This document shows, in pieces, positions 47,777 to 60,499 of a stretch of DNA of 64,000 nucleotides. The stretch spans positions 558,001 to 622,000 of the forward strand of contig CADCXC010000046.1 in assembly GCA_902806595.1 (NCBI GenBank), written 5' to 3'. Made by a program: the position numbers and the translations under genes. Origin of the DNA: Pyrenopolyporus hunteri. Lineage: Eukaryota; Ascomycota; Sordariomycetes; Xylariales; Hypoxylaceae. The notes below the pieces were generated by a model. It saw only the letters and a list, made by a program, of their open reading frames with translations. It was not told the DNA's origin and ran no database searches. The stretch's first letter is position 1; the number at the start of each line of letters is the position of its first letter.

Positions 47777-49579
47777 GTACCAGTTCGTGGGGCGGAGTCT
47801 AGAATCACCCGAGGCTAAGCCCACTACGTCCTAGGCCTGGTAGGACTTGCAGAATAGCAGGGATCTGCCACCGAATTAGCGGATATAATATCTGCCTTAA
47901 TAGGAAACTTTCCAAATGGATCCCTGGGGCCGTTCTCAGCCCTGAGGTTGCAACATTCATCGACTAATCCTACTCGGTTATCCTAGGTAGGTATTTACGA
48001 AGTATGGCTTATCCTTAAGAAAGTCGTGCACATTAATCTTATAATAATAATCATTATCATATAGATAGGTGTGCAGGAAGCAGAACTGGGGATCCGGCAT
48101 GGGGTCTCAGCGAATTTACCACTAAATCCCGCTTCTTACACGACAAGATGCTAACCAGAACCCCAATCCATTGAGCGTAGTTAGATTTTAGCAAGCGTAC
48201 TGTCAGCACATACCTAATTACTCCAGAAGTCCGACCTTTCTACTCTTTGACTACGGTACCTACCTACCTACCTACCTGCCTATGTCATGGTGTGTCCCGT
48301 TAGCTCGCGAGGTCGTCTCCTAAGAGCATGCCGGCCGACCTGCACAGTAGAGCGCCGCATTTCTATCAGCTAGTCGCATCCTCATCGCGCTCCCGGGGGT
48401 TAAAGAGGGGCTCGTATTCCAAGACACCTACGCGGGGCAAAACTTGGATTTCCGGCAGGGCCACGGCCAACCTTATTAATGGCCACGACCGCCCTGGCAC
48501 TCGAGGTCAGCCATGTGGTTAGGGAAACAACAAAGTTGCCTCCATGGAATACCCAAACCAACCTCACCTTAGCATGGGTAAACGTAATACCTACCTCGGT
48601 GAGAATGAAGGGGCGTATGTCTTATAAGTTCACAACCTGCATACTGGCCAGATGACCATCCTGCTTTTCCGCCACTGTTGGCTTTGGATTCGCTCGGCCC
48701 CGCCTTTTGGAAGGGGTAAGTGACCTGGTTTCTGGGATATACATATGTAGGTATGTATATATCATCAAAATTATAATGAAATCTTACGACACGCCGATAT
48801 TCAAGATTCTCTACGGATGTTATTTCTAAAAGTTTCGCTTATATGAAGAATTGCCGGACAGGTGCCAGGGGAAACCACTATCAGTTGACCGAGTTCACTG
48901 AGTTGTAGCGGACATCTACTAAGTTTTAGTGGACTTTATTGGAAGCTTAGTGCTGGATTAGCAGCGTTATTTTTTGAGTGTACGCCAACCGGCACCGCAC
49001 CCATAGCATAACCCAATAGCTGGCGAATTTTCTTAATATAGACAAATCTTTGAAAGCGACATCAGTGTTTTCTCCTATTTTATAGCGTCAGATATAGAAT
49101 ATGCAGTATATAGGCTGATGTGAACGTTGTCTGGTATATACTAGGTACAACCAACCCCAAATTCTTCTCACAACGTCGACCGCCGTACCTCCATTTATGT
49201 AATGTTTAATCACTTTATGACAACGAGAATTACGCTCCTAATCTGCTTGAACTTCCTCTAGCAGCATCAAGGGAAAATACTTATACTTTCGGCTCTGTTT
49301 TTTTTCTCCGCAAGGCGTCAAGTGTTTCTATTTTCATCGACATCGTCACTTATGTCATCGTCATATGCCATTTCATTTCGGCCTTACTATATCAACTCAC
49401 TGCCTTACGATGAGTCTCATATGCGCAGACCATATCACACCATTCAAATCATAATATCACCCGGGCCAAATGACGTTCACCTATAGGCTCCATGCTATAC
49501 GGTACTATTCGATCAACCATTCAAAATGCGCTCGTGACGATAGCTACCTAGGTACATATGTATCCAGACGCGTACGTAT

Positions 49580-49580
<1 letters not shown>

Positions 49581-49626
<46 letters not shown>
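49581..49626 (+). repeat. (CA)23 dinucleotide microsatellite
   Basis: An uninterrupted CA run of 46 bp, the purest microsatellite in the window; about 350 bp downstream of the Bck1-type gene stop. Frames read through it are spurious. Confidence 0.95.
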
Positions 49627-49629
<3 letters not shown>

Positions 49630-49972
49630 CCTCGAGGTCCAGCCCCTATAACTTTCCAAACGCGCTTGAGCCATACCGAGTCTTACCACCTTCGAACGCC
49701 GGGCCGGTCTGCGAAGGAGTGTATAAATTTGAAAGGTGAAAGCGCCTCCCATATACAGTTATACGCGTTACATGCCGCGAAAGCACTCTATCAGACTATA
49801 CCGTATCGTCCCGTGAGCTGAATAGTATTGCATTTGCGCTTTACCCTCGTGCGTGTAAGCGGTGTCTAGGGTCATCCAAGAAGTCGTCAAATAAATAGCC
49901 TTATCCAAGTAGGTCGTGTCTAGAGTAGTCCTTCATCTCTAATGCCATTAATGTCCTCCCCGAGCCGCACTT

Positions 49973-52900
49973 CTACTGGAAAGTACCCCTAATCTTGGCG
50001 TAAAGTTCGGTATCGAAGAAGTTGTAATCCGCATCGAGCTCGCAGAACTCATGCTGTCTCAGCAAACGCTCGGCCGTGGGGCGGTCCCTGGGATCACTGT
50101 CTCCTCATTAGCAAGCTTCTCAGCGCATATTTATAGGTAGAGGGTGCGTACACGGTAAAGCAATCCAGCATGAATCCCAGGGCGTAGGGACTAATTGCCT
50201 CGCGCACGTCGTCCGCGATTGGCGGGATCTCGCCGTTCGCAATTTTATAAATAGCTCCCACAGCTTCTTCCTTGCTCCAGGGCCTCCTGCCCGCAAACAT
50301 CTCTAGGACGACACATCCCAAGCTCCATATGTCCACTTTTGCGCTGTACCCTTCGCCCTGGGACCGGATTACCTCGGGCGCCATCCAGAAGACTGAGCCC
50401 TGCATCGAATTGGTCTTGTCATTGCCATATATATTGTCCGTTTTCTTGCTGATTCCGAAATCCGAGATTTTGCATGTTCCGTCCACGTCCAGAAGGATAT
50501 TGTCAGCTTTCAAATCTCGATGGAGGATGCCTTCGCGGTGAAGATACGCAAGGCCGGAGAGCGTCTGCCGCGTCAAGGAGCTCACAACCGGTTCCTCGAA
50601 TTTCCCGTGCTTACGCAAACAGGATCCGATGCTACCACCTGAAATATACTCCAAGAAGATGCTAATACTTGTTTCCTTCCTTTCGCATCCAAGATATTGT
50701 ACGATGTTGACGTGGTCCAAGTTTTGCATCGTGTCAATTTCCTGGTCAAGCGCCTTGAGCAGTTCCTTCATCTTATTCTTATCTCCGGCGGCGGCCTTGG
50801 GGTTGACTTCGACTTCTTTGACGGCCAAGAATTCACCCGTCGTCGCATTCATGCCCAGGTACACGCGTCCGTAGGTTCCTTTACCAATGAGCTCGCCCTT
50901 GAACCATCGGAAAGTGGTCTGCCGTTTCGGGAGAACGTCCTGTGGGATCTGCGGCACAATCATGGAACCCCGCTCAGGACGAATTTGCACAACGTTGGCG
51001 CCGAACATCTTTGTGCTTTTACGGCGTTGGATCATCGATGACGCCCCAGCACTAGCGCCAGATGAGGCCGTCGTGTAACGCTTGTTCGCTTCATGCGCAC
51101 CGCGCGCCACCTCTCGAATCGACTTCATCCGACCAAGACCACTAGAGCGCTGTACATTTCGTGTCGCAACAGAGGCAATTGATGGAGGGCGTTCAAGAGC
51201 CTTTAGAGTAGACTCGTCGGAGCCGAGAGTGTCGCTCTCATTATATCCAGATGACTTCGTAGTGCCGGTTCCGGTGGCAGCAGCGAGCGGATCGACGTTC
51301 AAGGTAGAAGCACCAGCCTTGTTACTTCCGCCTGGAAGTTCATCTTGCTCCGTTATGGGCGACACGGGAAGCTCGTTCTCGTCGAGTACCGGCTGATCTA
51401 AGTCGAGTTCGGGGAAGAAAGCGTCGAGGTTGCTAAGCAAAGCCTCCGGGGGCGGACGATTAGCCCACACACCGCGATCGACAAACGACTTCCGGCGGTT
51501 AAGCTTGCTGTCATCCGACTGCCATTGCTCTGAACCTGGCGTTGCCGGCGTGCGGCGATGAGAGTCTCGCCCACTCCGGATGCTTCCATCGTCATCCTCT
51601 AAATCAGGCGTGTTAGATGTGCCAGGCGAAGAATTAAACGACACCGAGAGACTCTTCTTAGACCTCGATGTCTTGACCTTCAGACTCGGCTTTTTGCTAT
51701 CGCTAGACTCTGAATCGCTGTCAAGCACGCTTGTCTCGTTACGGCTCGGCTGTTTGCGCACCGCCTTCTTTGACGGCTGCCTTCCTCTCATTGGTATAGC
51801 AAACAGACCATCGTCCGAATCGTCCCCAGAGTCGTCATTCACCATCTTAGTAGAGACTGTCGGAGCCGAAAACTGTACATCCGTCTCGGTAAAGTCCACG
51901 TCGGGCCCGTGAGATTTGCGACGGGCGCCCGTGGAATCTCCTGGGCCGGGGGTGGCTCCTCCGGCGGGATGAGATGTGCTCGGGCTAAGATCTCCGGGAG
52001 ACGGGGCTCGTTGTGCTGTTTCACGCATTTTAGTAATCGGATCAAGCTGAGATTTGCCCCGGTTGCCAAGGATTGGGGTGCCACCGGGCGAGTAGTCTGG
52101 TACGAGAAAAGGTATGTCACCACGACTCCACGTCAGAGAACCTGGTGAACCAGACCTCGACCGAGAACTACTGCGACCCGAGGCTGTCATGCCAAAATCA
52201 ACGCTTGCCATTGCTCCCTTACCTCTTTGTTCCACCAATTCCGCCCCGGCTGCAGGTCCTGAAGTATTTTGGTTGGGTGATACCGGACGTTGTGGGAGTG
52301 CTACGGCTGTTGGTCGGCCTAGTCGGCCCCAGGCACTCCCCATATTTATTAGAGCTCCGAGGGCTGATCCTGCGGGTGGAGACGGGGGTCCGGCGTACCG
52401 TTTCTGGTAGTTCTCTTGGCTCGTCTCGCTGGTTGCGGTGGGTGGTCGCCGGGGACTAGGGTATCCGTCCATACTACCTTGAGATAATCGTACGTTGTGG
52501 CCCGTCTTCCTGCTTAACGAGTTTGCCTTGATTAGGGTAGCGGTCTCGACGCCTGGCGGCGCGGGCGCTTTCCTCTGCGGGAAGAGGAGGTCCGGCTTCT
52601 TCTCCTCGAACGGCGACGTACGAGGATGGTCAAAGTCTACATTTCTACCAACGATTCCAGTTTGTGGAGAGCTTTCCTGCGGGGAGGATTCCTTGAGGGC
52701 TTGCCTTCGTTTGGCAAGATATGCTGCTTGTTGCTTCTCTACCTCAGCTCGGTATTCGCTGGCCTTAGCAGCTATTCCCGCGTCGTTCAGTTGCGAACCG
52801 GCTGAAACAGTATTAGTCCTCGACGAAGGGGGCGACGAGCTAGACCTCATACGCCCGTTAAGGTGGGCGTATGCGTCTTCATTTATGTTAGCACCAGGCA

Positions 52901-54956
52901 TTAAGTGGCCCGATGGAATTGCTGCCGGAACGTTATGGCTCTCCCCGACACCGTTTAACTTGATGAAGAACTTCAAGGAACCATGACAATCGCCCTTATT
53001 TCGCTTATGAATCCACAGGCTCTGGTCTTCCAGTGCTTCGTCATGAGTTTCGCGTCCTAGTTCCGTCAGATATATCTCGAATCCCCTTGGATCCGAAAGC
53101 CCAAGATTCATACAGATGTTAGTGCGTAAATCAGCCGCCGTGTCGCAATCAGTAACGTCGCACAGTCGGTAATTCCACCTATCTAACGTGACCAGAACAA
53201 ATACCCTAGGTCCGTTTTTACTGCGTCTAAAAGTGGGAGCCGAGTCTTGGACTGCTTCTGGCGGGGGAGTTCCGAATCGGGATCTGAGTAGATGAGGACT
53301 GGTGGGCGATTCCACATCGTCTGGAGAAGGGAACGATCCATCTTCTTTTTGCTTGTTTTTCCGTTTTAAGAAGCCAAGAAAACTTTTATTATCCCTTGCG
53401 GAGGATGGTTCGGCAGAAGCGGGCCTGTTGTCCTCCGAGTGTTTCCCGTCGGTATTATATCTGCGACTAGCATGTATCATATCCCCGATTCCGCTCATAC
53501 CGTTCCTTAGCAGGTGACCAGCGTCGGGTGGTACGCCGGAGCCATATATTGCTGCATTGGACGAAACCGAGTCGGTACTATTTCGGGACTTGTGATGAAA
53601 CCTGCCTGACGGAGACAGGTTGCCAGACGAGGGTTGAGGCAAAAATGAACTTGCTAATTTTGGGCTCGATCCTGGGCTGTCGCTCCGTAGTGACCCTCGG
53701 TGGTTAGCATCCCCATGTTCACTTAGGCCAGGGCTTAGTTTTCGACTATTCTCCATGTCAATATTCTTCAGTATCGCACGATGGTTGGAATCTGAGCTCA
53801 TTGTGTTACTGAGAGTCGGCATAGTCGTGGATCGCGTCTGAGAGAACCCTCTAGTGCTAGAGCCTATCCTAATAGGGGTGTTAGGAGAGTCTAGGTCGGT
53901 GCCAGGGCCCTGCGTATGAGTATTCGTAAGAGACTCTTTACTGGCGTGAGATGGCAACGATTTAGTGCTGTCGACGGGCTTCCCGGTAACTATACTCCGT
54001 ATAAGACGTCGCATTCGCTTTCCCTCTTCTCTTTCTCGGGGTTGGTCCCAGGCAGTGTTATTATTCACGCACTCTTGCGCTAATCGAGGATATACGAGTT
54101 GGTGCATCATGCCGAAATTACCTCTACCACCCTTCTGACTACCCAGCTCGAGGAACTGAGCTCCATGAATGTTGAGATTCTTAAATGTCTCCTGCCATTC
54201 TTTGGAAAAATGGTTTGCGGCTAGCCACAATAGTACATGATCTAAGGGCCATTTCGCTGCCAATTCAGGAGGAATCTCGGAGTGTACAGTCGTCGCGTTC
54301 GATGTTGTCGACGTCACTCGATTATGAGCAGGGTTAGCGTATAATAACCCGCGATTACTACCATCATCGACCAGAGTATTTGTATTATTTGTGCTTATTG
54401 ACTGGCTGGAGGTGGTCCACGTGCTTTGGGTTGTCGTCGCTGACTGCGTCGCGGAATCATCCGGAAAGAAACCAGGTATTCCAACACCCTCCCCATACGT
54501 ATCGCCTCCTGGTATGTATGTTGCCGACACCATGGCCTCATTGGAGTCATTTCCAGGTCTATACGTACCCGCCATTAGCTCGCTTGCCGGCGGTGGCGGA
54601 GGGGGTATCGATAGTGTTCCGTTCGAGGCTTGAGAATGGAGTTTTGGGTTATATGGTGCAGGGCCACCGGCGGGAGGAGGTGGGATAGTGAAGCCAGGTT
54701 GTCCGCTATACGCGCGTCCCCAGCTAGCCTGCCACGGAGGCTGGGGCCCTAGGGCACTGTTTGGCGGAGGGCCGGGCGGCGGAGGAAGTACAACACCGCC
54801 AGTCGCCGACGGCGCGCCCGGGTACCTAGGCGGTGGAGGTGGGATATTTATCATGGTATTCAGCTGTCCAGGCTGGCCGGCGACAGGCGGCGACATGGGG
54901 GGCGGCGGGGGGACCTGGAATGGCCGTGCCTGATTCTGCTGCGTGTTCTGATACAT
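49973..54956 (-). CDS. BCK1: Bck1-type MAP kinase kinase kinase (cell wall integrity)
   Basis: Two exons (54956-50152, 50096-49973) give 1642 residues. The N-terminal 130 residues are Pro-rich (several PPPPP runs). A SAM-like region lies near 229-325 (KWPLDHVLLWLAANHFSKEW) and an RA/ubiquitin-like region near 580-670 (PRVFVLVTLDRWNYRLCDV), followed by about 670 low-complexity Ser/Pro-rich residues. The kinase domain begins near 1349: IGKGTYGRVYLG, Lys1380, HRDLKADN (Asp1481), DFG (Asp1499), APEVI. It is complete only after the last intron, which joins CFTV to DPRDRPTAERLL. The order and the VKEVEVNPK/MKELLKALDQEI sequence match Bck1/Mck1 rather than Ste11 or Ssk2. Bck1 acts below Pkc1 and above Mkk1 and the Slt2-type MAPK. 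Reading through the 55-bp intron would truncate kinase subdomain XI. Confidence 0.93.
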
Positions 54957-56120
54957 GATGAGTATGAGGAACGGAGCAACACGGCAGAATCAGTTTAGCT
55001 AGGGGATTGCCGCGAAGAAGTAGGCAACTTCTTCTAAGGGTCGTCGTGCGATTACGGTCGAGGATGCGGGATGGGGTATCGGATATTGGAGGATTAAAGG
55101 GGGACTTGTTCTTAAACGGCGACAAGACTAAGGCGGGCAGCGGATCTTTGTAACAATGGGAGGGCTCTTGTGCGATAATGTCGTCTCGAGACTCGACTTG
55201 GGCGGTAGATAGCTACGGTCTCGATCACCGACTCGGTCGAGTTCAGAGTCTCCCAGGACTCGCCCGTCTCGAGGGGGATGGTCGGCCAAGAGATATCCCT
55301 ATCAATAGGCTAATTCATTCACTGGTATGTGTCCAAACAAAAGAGCAAAATATATCAGACAAAACGAAGTCTGTGAAGGGAGACCAATTATGACTTGAGT
55401 AAGACTGCGACGCCGACGGCGGCCAGCATCGTGGGCCAGCTTCAGAAACCTGTTCTCATTGTACCCGACTATGAACCCGATGACCCCGATTATAGACTGC
55501 GTGCGTGCGTGTGTGTGGCTGTGATCGTGAGGCACGAGATTAAGAGTGAGGGTACGGTACGGGAGGTATGCTACCGAAACTCGTTCGCCGTCGGATTGAT
55601 GTATAATATTATTATCCTTTTTCACTATGGCGAAGAGGTAGGTACGGTAGCTATCGATGTTGATGTGTCTAAAGTCAATGGTGTCCGAAGTTATTAGCTT
55701 TTAGTCCCGTAGCGCGCGGGAAACAAATTGTATGCAAAGGGTTCGGGTCGAATTGTTTGGTGTCAGGGCCGTTTTACCTTTTGGGGTGGTCCTGCCCGCT
55801 GCGTACCTCACGGGCATGGGAGAAAGAAGGTCTACGACCGGCCTAGGCGTTAGTCGCCTCCGCAGGACTCCACGTCGTACTCTCATAGGTACAGTAGCGT
55901 GAAAAGTTTCGGCGGCTACGCGCTTACAGGTGATCAAGGTGGGGACTAACATGGCCCGTTTGGGCTTAGATCCCCTTCATATTATACCTGGTATATCAAT
56001 GCCTTCCATGGGATACATCTTTGGACGGTGATACTTTACTTGAATGTAGACGTATATATATGTAGTAGAGTATATAAAACTACCTAGCATGTCAAAGTCG
56101 AGATACTTTTTGATATTATG

Positions 56121-56138
56121 TACCTAGGTAGGTACCTA
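56121..56138. repeat. TACCTAGGTAGGTACCTA repeat
   Basis: One full palindromic core with an extra AGGT and a return to ACCT; about 1.1 kb upstream of the MAPKKK start. Confidence 0.75.
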
Positions 56139-56949
56139 GTTATAGCAGTAGGTACCGCAGGTTAGATAGGTTACGTGGAAGGTGAGTACCTGACATATTC
56201 GGACGACGCATGGTACGCAATCAACAACTTCTTGATAGCCATTCAAAATCAATAATTTCCGAGATAATTGCGTATAACATCAGACTACATAGAAGACTGA
56301 GACAAGCATTACGTGATAAGCGTATATATATTTATCTACCCAGATAATCAATCAATCAATCAATCCATAACGCAATTCCGATGAAACGAAGAAAAAAGAA
56401 AAGTCAGCACTATATCAAAATACGGCGTGAATGTTAACTGTAACTGTAATGGCTGTTGGTAAGATGAAGGGCGAGATAGCTCGACCGTAATCTACCAGCC
56501 CGTTAGTTTGTACAGTATATACGAGCTTCTTGGCGCTGCAAGATATTGTCTTCCGATGTTCCGTGTATAGTGGCATGGGGTGTGTTGTATATGTGTTTAG
56601 GTGGTTTGTATCATTTGCATGTTGAGGATACCTCTGTAAGATTTCTACCTTATTTCATCCCTTTTCATCTTTTGTTTCCTTTTATTCTCGCTCTTTCGTT
56701 TCTTTCTTGGTGGTGAGGGGGGAAGCGGGCGGAGTTGAGAGCATGTGCAAGGGACGAAGGGATGGAATAATACATAAAATAATAGAATACGTCGAGGACG
56801 CTTGTCTTAATCGGAACTGGTCTTCGTACCTCTCAGCTCCATCACACCAGACCCTTGCAGCCACATGCTTAGGTACGTATTACATGATGAACCCCCTTTC
56901 TTCTTTTTCTTCCAAGCCAGAAGAGAAGAAAAGCAGGGAGACTCGTACG

Positions 56950-57022
56950 CACATACACGCACACACACACACACCCCATACATACCTACATACATACTAC
57001 ATACATACATACATACATACCA
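56950..57022 (+). repeat. compound CA / CATA microsatellite
   Basis: An interrupted CA run grading into CATACATACATA units. Confidence 0.85.
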
Positions 57023-57931
57023 CCTACATAAGAAAGGGATAATTTCGGGACTGTACAGCCGTGCGGGTTGGCTGCCCATCAGAACCCCATCAACCATCAC
57101 GCGAGGTAGAAAGCGCATCATCCCATTTGTCTGATGCGCTGGATGCATTGCATTCGTCCACCATCTCTCTTCTTTGATCCACTCTCGAGACCAAGCACCC
57201 GCAGCTGCAGATTGCTTCGCGGCCCTAGCCCGATGAGGTGACCGATCGCCGCTACGAAGCCACGCATATATCCCGAGGCTTCGGTCGCTGCGGCTTGGCG
57301 GCGAGTTACGCCGGTTTATCGCCAATTTGTGAAGAAGGAGTGGCTTAAAACTATATAGTAAAAGTAGGTTAAAAGATATTGATATGAGAGAATGCATGTG
57401 AGTTCCTTCATATTTGATTTAGAAGTAAGAATGGAAAGAGAGAAATTGGATGTCGCTACAGCCATCATCGAGGAAAAGTTGTACCGAAATTGAGTTACCC
57501 TTCCAAATGAATCGGCTGTGAAGTAGCCGGCTTTCAAAGCAACCGTCCCTGCATAGAGGCTCTCTGACCATTCTTATTTCATTAATACTCATGTTGACGA
57601 ATCAGGATCTGGTGCCTTTGCCTAGGTATTGTTTGGCCAACGGCAATGTGTACATATGGCACATTCTTACTTGCAAGATACATGTCCTTGATGTTTTAGA
57701 AGCTTACAATTTGGGGGCCGCCTTTAATACCAAACTTTGGTTGATCAATAAGAGAGCTTACTCGTCATGTGCCTTGCAGGATCGTCGGTATCATAGAGAC
57801 ATGCAGTTTACTGCGTCCTGGTTAATTTTACTCCTCATCTTCTGTACCTGGCGTATCATAACTTATGCGACCCAAAGTTGTCGGAACCTCTATCGTGCCC
57901 CTGTTGCCATACCAAGGCTAAGCAGCCTACA

Positions 57932-57949
57932 TACCTAGGTAGGTAGGTT
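57932..57949. repeat. TACCTAGGTAGGTAGG repeat
   Basis: About 120 bp downstream of the sterylglucosidase-like stop; probably at or beyond its 3' UTR. Confidence 0.75.
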
Positions 57950-58066
57950 AATAGCCAAGGCATCAAGCACCACAAACCATAGGTAGTGGCTGAATCATTA
58001 GATACCTACCTACATACATAGCAATATGTAGGTACATGCATGTATTCTCGGGAACGTGGACGTCAG

Positions 58067-60499
58067 CTACATCACGTTGCAGGCTTTCATGTCAAAGCCG
58101 TAAGATTGTTGGCATTGCTCAAGGTACCCAGCCTCCTCAGCTGTGCCAGCCAGAGTATTGTGCACTCGTATTAGACCAGTCACTTTGAGGGTCTGCTTGC
58201 CCTCGCCGTGCCACCACCGGAGCTTCTGCACCCACGCACGTTCTTCGTCGTCCGTGCTAATCTCCCACTTGCCGGAGCTGACAGCTACCGTGCACTGCTC
58301 CTTGGGGAAATGGTACTCTGGTAGGAACACCGTCGTAGGAAAGTCGTCGGACTGCGATTTAGTTCCTTCGATGTTTAGCGTAAATTCGCAATTTTTCAGG
58401 TCAAAAACGTAGTCTACTATTGGACCATTGGTAACTATCGGTGCGGGGCGAACGTAAGCTTCTGCAGCACGGTAACCAGGTGCGTTGGTCAACTCGGGGC
58501 TTGAACTGGGAGGTTCGGACGAGATAGACGGATTTGTCAATGTGCGCTTTAAATTGCCGGGCGTGACAGATATCTCGTCTTCGACTTCCTTTCTGCTGGT
58601 GGTTGTAGCTGTCTTAAGGAGGCTGGATGTTGACTGGCTGAGATCTGGTGTTCGAGGAACTGAGGAAACCGGTAAGGTCTGATCGTCAACAGAGAAAATA
58701 GACAAATCCTCGCCGTTCCATTGATCGCCCCGTTGGTGGTCATTCTAGTCCTCCGTCAGCAATGAAGTAAAATAGTATATCCGTGACCGAGCTTACCGTC
58801 GCCGAGTATAGCCACAGCGTATACCCTCCCATTAACGCACCCTCCACAGCAAAATGGTTCGCGTCCATAGCCGCAGACTGGCTTGAGTAATCCCCTGTCC
58901 TATAAGCGTATTTGTCATCCATGTCATACGGAATACCAAACTCGGTCAGAATGCATGGATGGTTCCCCATATAGTCCTGGCCTTCCTTCTTAATAGCCGC
59001 GAGCTGTTCCTTAAAGCTGTTTCGAATAGCTGCTTCGCCAATCTTGATGGCGAACGCAGGATGCCAATAACGACCACGCAAAACTCCGATCACATCGACG
59101 TTCCAAGTCCGGTTCCACTTCTTGGTCATAAGCGTAATGCCGTCATAGTAGTGGGGTGCGTAGACCATCCTTGGGTCGTCATCTGCCGTGCCTTTGATAG
59201 TCGGAGGCAATTCTAAGGTTGGAGGCTGGCATAGCATAATCGCGTCCTTGTGAATAGCCCTGATAGCATCCCGGTATTTGCGGTAGAACGCCATGAAGTA
59301 GGTGTTTGTGAAAGTATGGTAGTCCAATTTGTCGCCGCTGGTCGGGTGCTTCTCGAAGTAATTCTTCTGCAAGAGTAAGTCTTGCGACGGATCCCACACA
59401 TCGTGTTGGGCCCAAATACACTCTCCCAACCTCCAGCCTGGATCACGCTTCCAACCGTATCGAGAGTCGTCATAATCTTCTGGCAGCCATGCCATTTCGC
59501 CATGAGGATCGATCAGAATACGTCCCACCTTATACGGGCCTAGACCTCCCATATCCCATGTATCGACCTCGCAAGCTCTCCCGGAACCTGTTAGGATAGC
59601 CTGCCATAGCGTCGGGCACGTGCCTTTCTTAAGTTTCTGCTCGTCTGGGATAATACTCAAGTCGACATGTCCTATCATACCTCTATTCGGCTCATTCAGA
59701 CTCTCCCATCCAAAAACAATATCGTTCTCGATATCTCCAGCCTCATGTATACGCTTTGCAAGGTGCTCACAAGCACGTATGAAATGTCCTTGCAGGTAAT
59801 CCTGAATGTTGATACCGTCTATTATGCATTTCGGAGCGAAGTCCCGTCCGGCGAAGAAGAGCGTGAATATCGTCGCTGCGGCTAGTCGGTTGTAGTTGGT
59901 AGACCATATCATCTTAGGGAAGGTCTCGGGCTCGGGATAAGTATTATGAACTATGGCAGCCTCGGTGGCAGCAAAGCTTTGAGGATTTAACCCACAAGCA
60001 TAAACCGTCCACATAGGAGCGCCGGATCCGCCACAATATCGCGACCACTGGTTGATTGATTGGTTGTTAGTATGCGAAGGTGGTAATATATAAGGTAATT
60101 AGAAGCACATACAACGTCCTGGTGAGGGTCCATGAATATGTAGAAGCCATAGTCTTTGGCAGTCCTTAGGATATCAATCGTGTGCTGAATCCAGACCTCG
60201 TCATACCTCCCAGGGCCAGCAGCTTCAATAGCTTCCCAGGTGAAGACATAGCGAATAGTATTATAACCAAATCGTTTCAAGCGGGAAAAGTGCATGTGTG
60301 CGTCTTCTTTCCGAAAGGGTCGGCCGTGAAATTTGACATCGTCGCCATCGAAAAAGTCCAGAGCGATGTGCGAAGGTACGTCGGGTTGGCTGGGGAGCTT
60401 AGAGTCTCCCGCGACATTGATGCCCCTTAATAAGATATGCCTCCCATGTGCGTCTTGGAATTGGCCATCTTCGATGATCAGTCGGAGTGTGGAAGCCAT
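58067..60499 (-). CDS. GH5 glucosidase, sterylglucosidase (EGCrP2/SglA)-like
   Basis: Three exons (60499-60113, 60047-58797, 58744-58067) give 771 residues; introns of 65 and 52 bp are phase 0. The protein opens with a GH5 barrel start (DGQFQDAHGRHILLRGINVA, DPHQDVWSRYCGGSGAP). The acid/base Glu248 is in FGWESLNEPNRG and the nucleophile Glu498 in ILTEFGIPYD, followed by GGYTLWLYSAT and NDHQRGDQWNGEDLS. The last 200 residues hold a Ser/Thr-rich insert and a beta-sandwich-like tail. There is no signal peptide, which fits the cytosolic or vacuolar enzymes of this group that hydrolyse ergosteryl glucoside (EGCrP2 of Cryptococcus, SglA of Aspergillus); glucosylceramide is the alternative substrate (EGCrP1). 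The call rests on recalled family motifs. It shares a promoter region with the divergent Ski3-like gene. Confidence 0.88.

Larger units (their letters stand above)
43868..49972. other. 6.1-kb gene-poor, repeat-rich region
   Basis: No supported gene. It holds many members of the TACCTAGGTA family (45029, 45349, 46964, 47754, 47981, 49545 and others), a poly-T tract, an 8-bp tandem array, an AT-rich island and a (CA)23 run, listed separately. A 99-codon minus-strand frame at 44275-44574 reads protein-like in part but matches no family I recognise. Confidence 0.5.
54957..58066. other. intergenic: Bck1-type promoter and downstream spacer
   Basis: The upstream region of the MAPKKK gene, then about 2.5 kb with no supported gene. 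It includes TACCTAGGTAGGTACCT at 56121-56138, a CA/CATA compound microsatellite at 56950-57022, and a further palindrome at 57932-57949. The 196-codon minus-strand frame at 56807-57397 reads straight through the microsatellite and is not believed. Confidence 0.5.

Noticed and set aside
56807..57397. 196-codon minus-strand frame
   Set aside because: It runs through the CA/CATA microsatellite, giving a VCMYVCSMYVGMYG-type low-complexity peptide; no domain and no splice logic.
57591..57938. 115-codon plus-strand frame with one hydrophobic stretch
   Set aside because: No recognised family, no leader or splice context, and it ends in the palindromic repeat; possible but unsupported.
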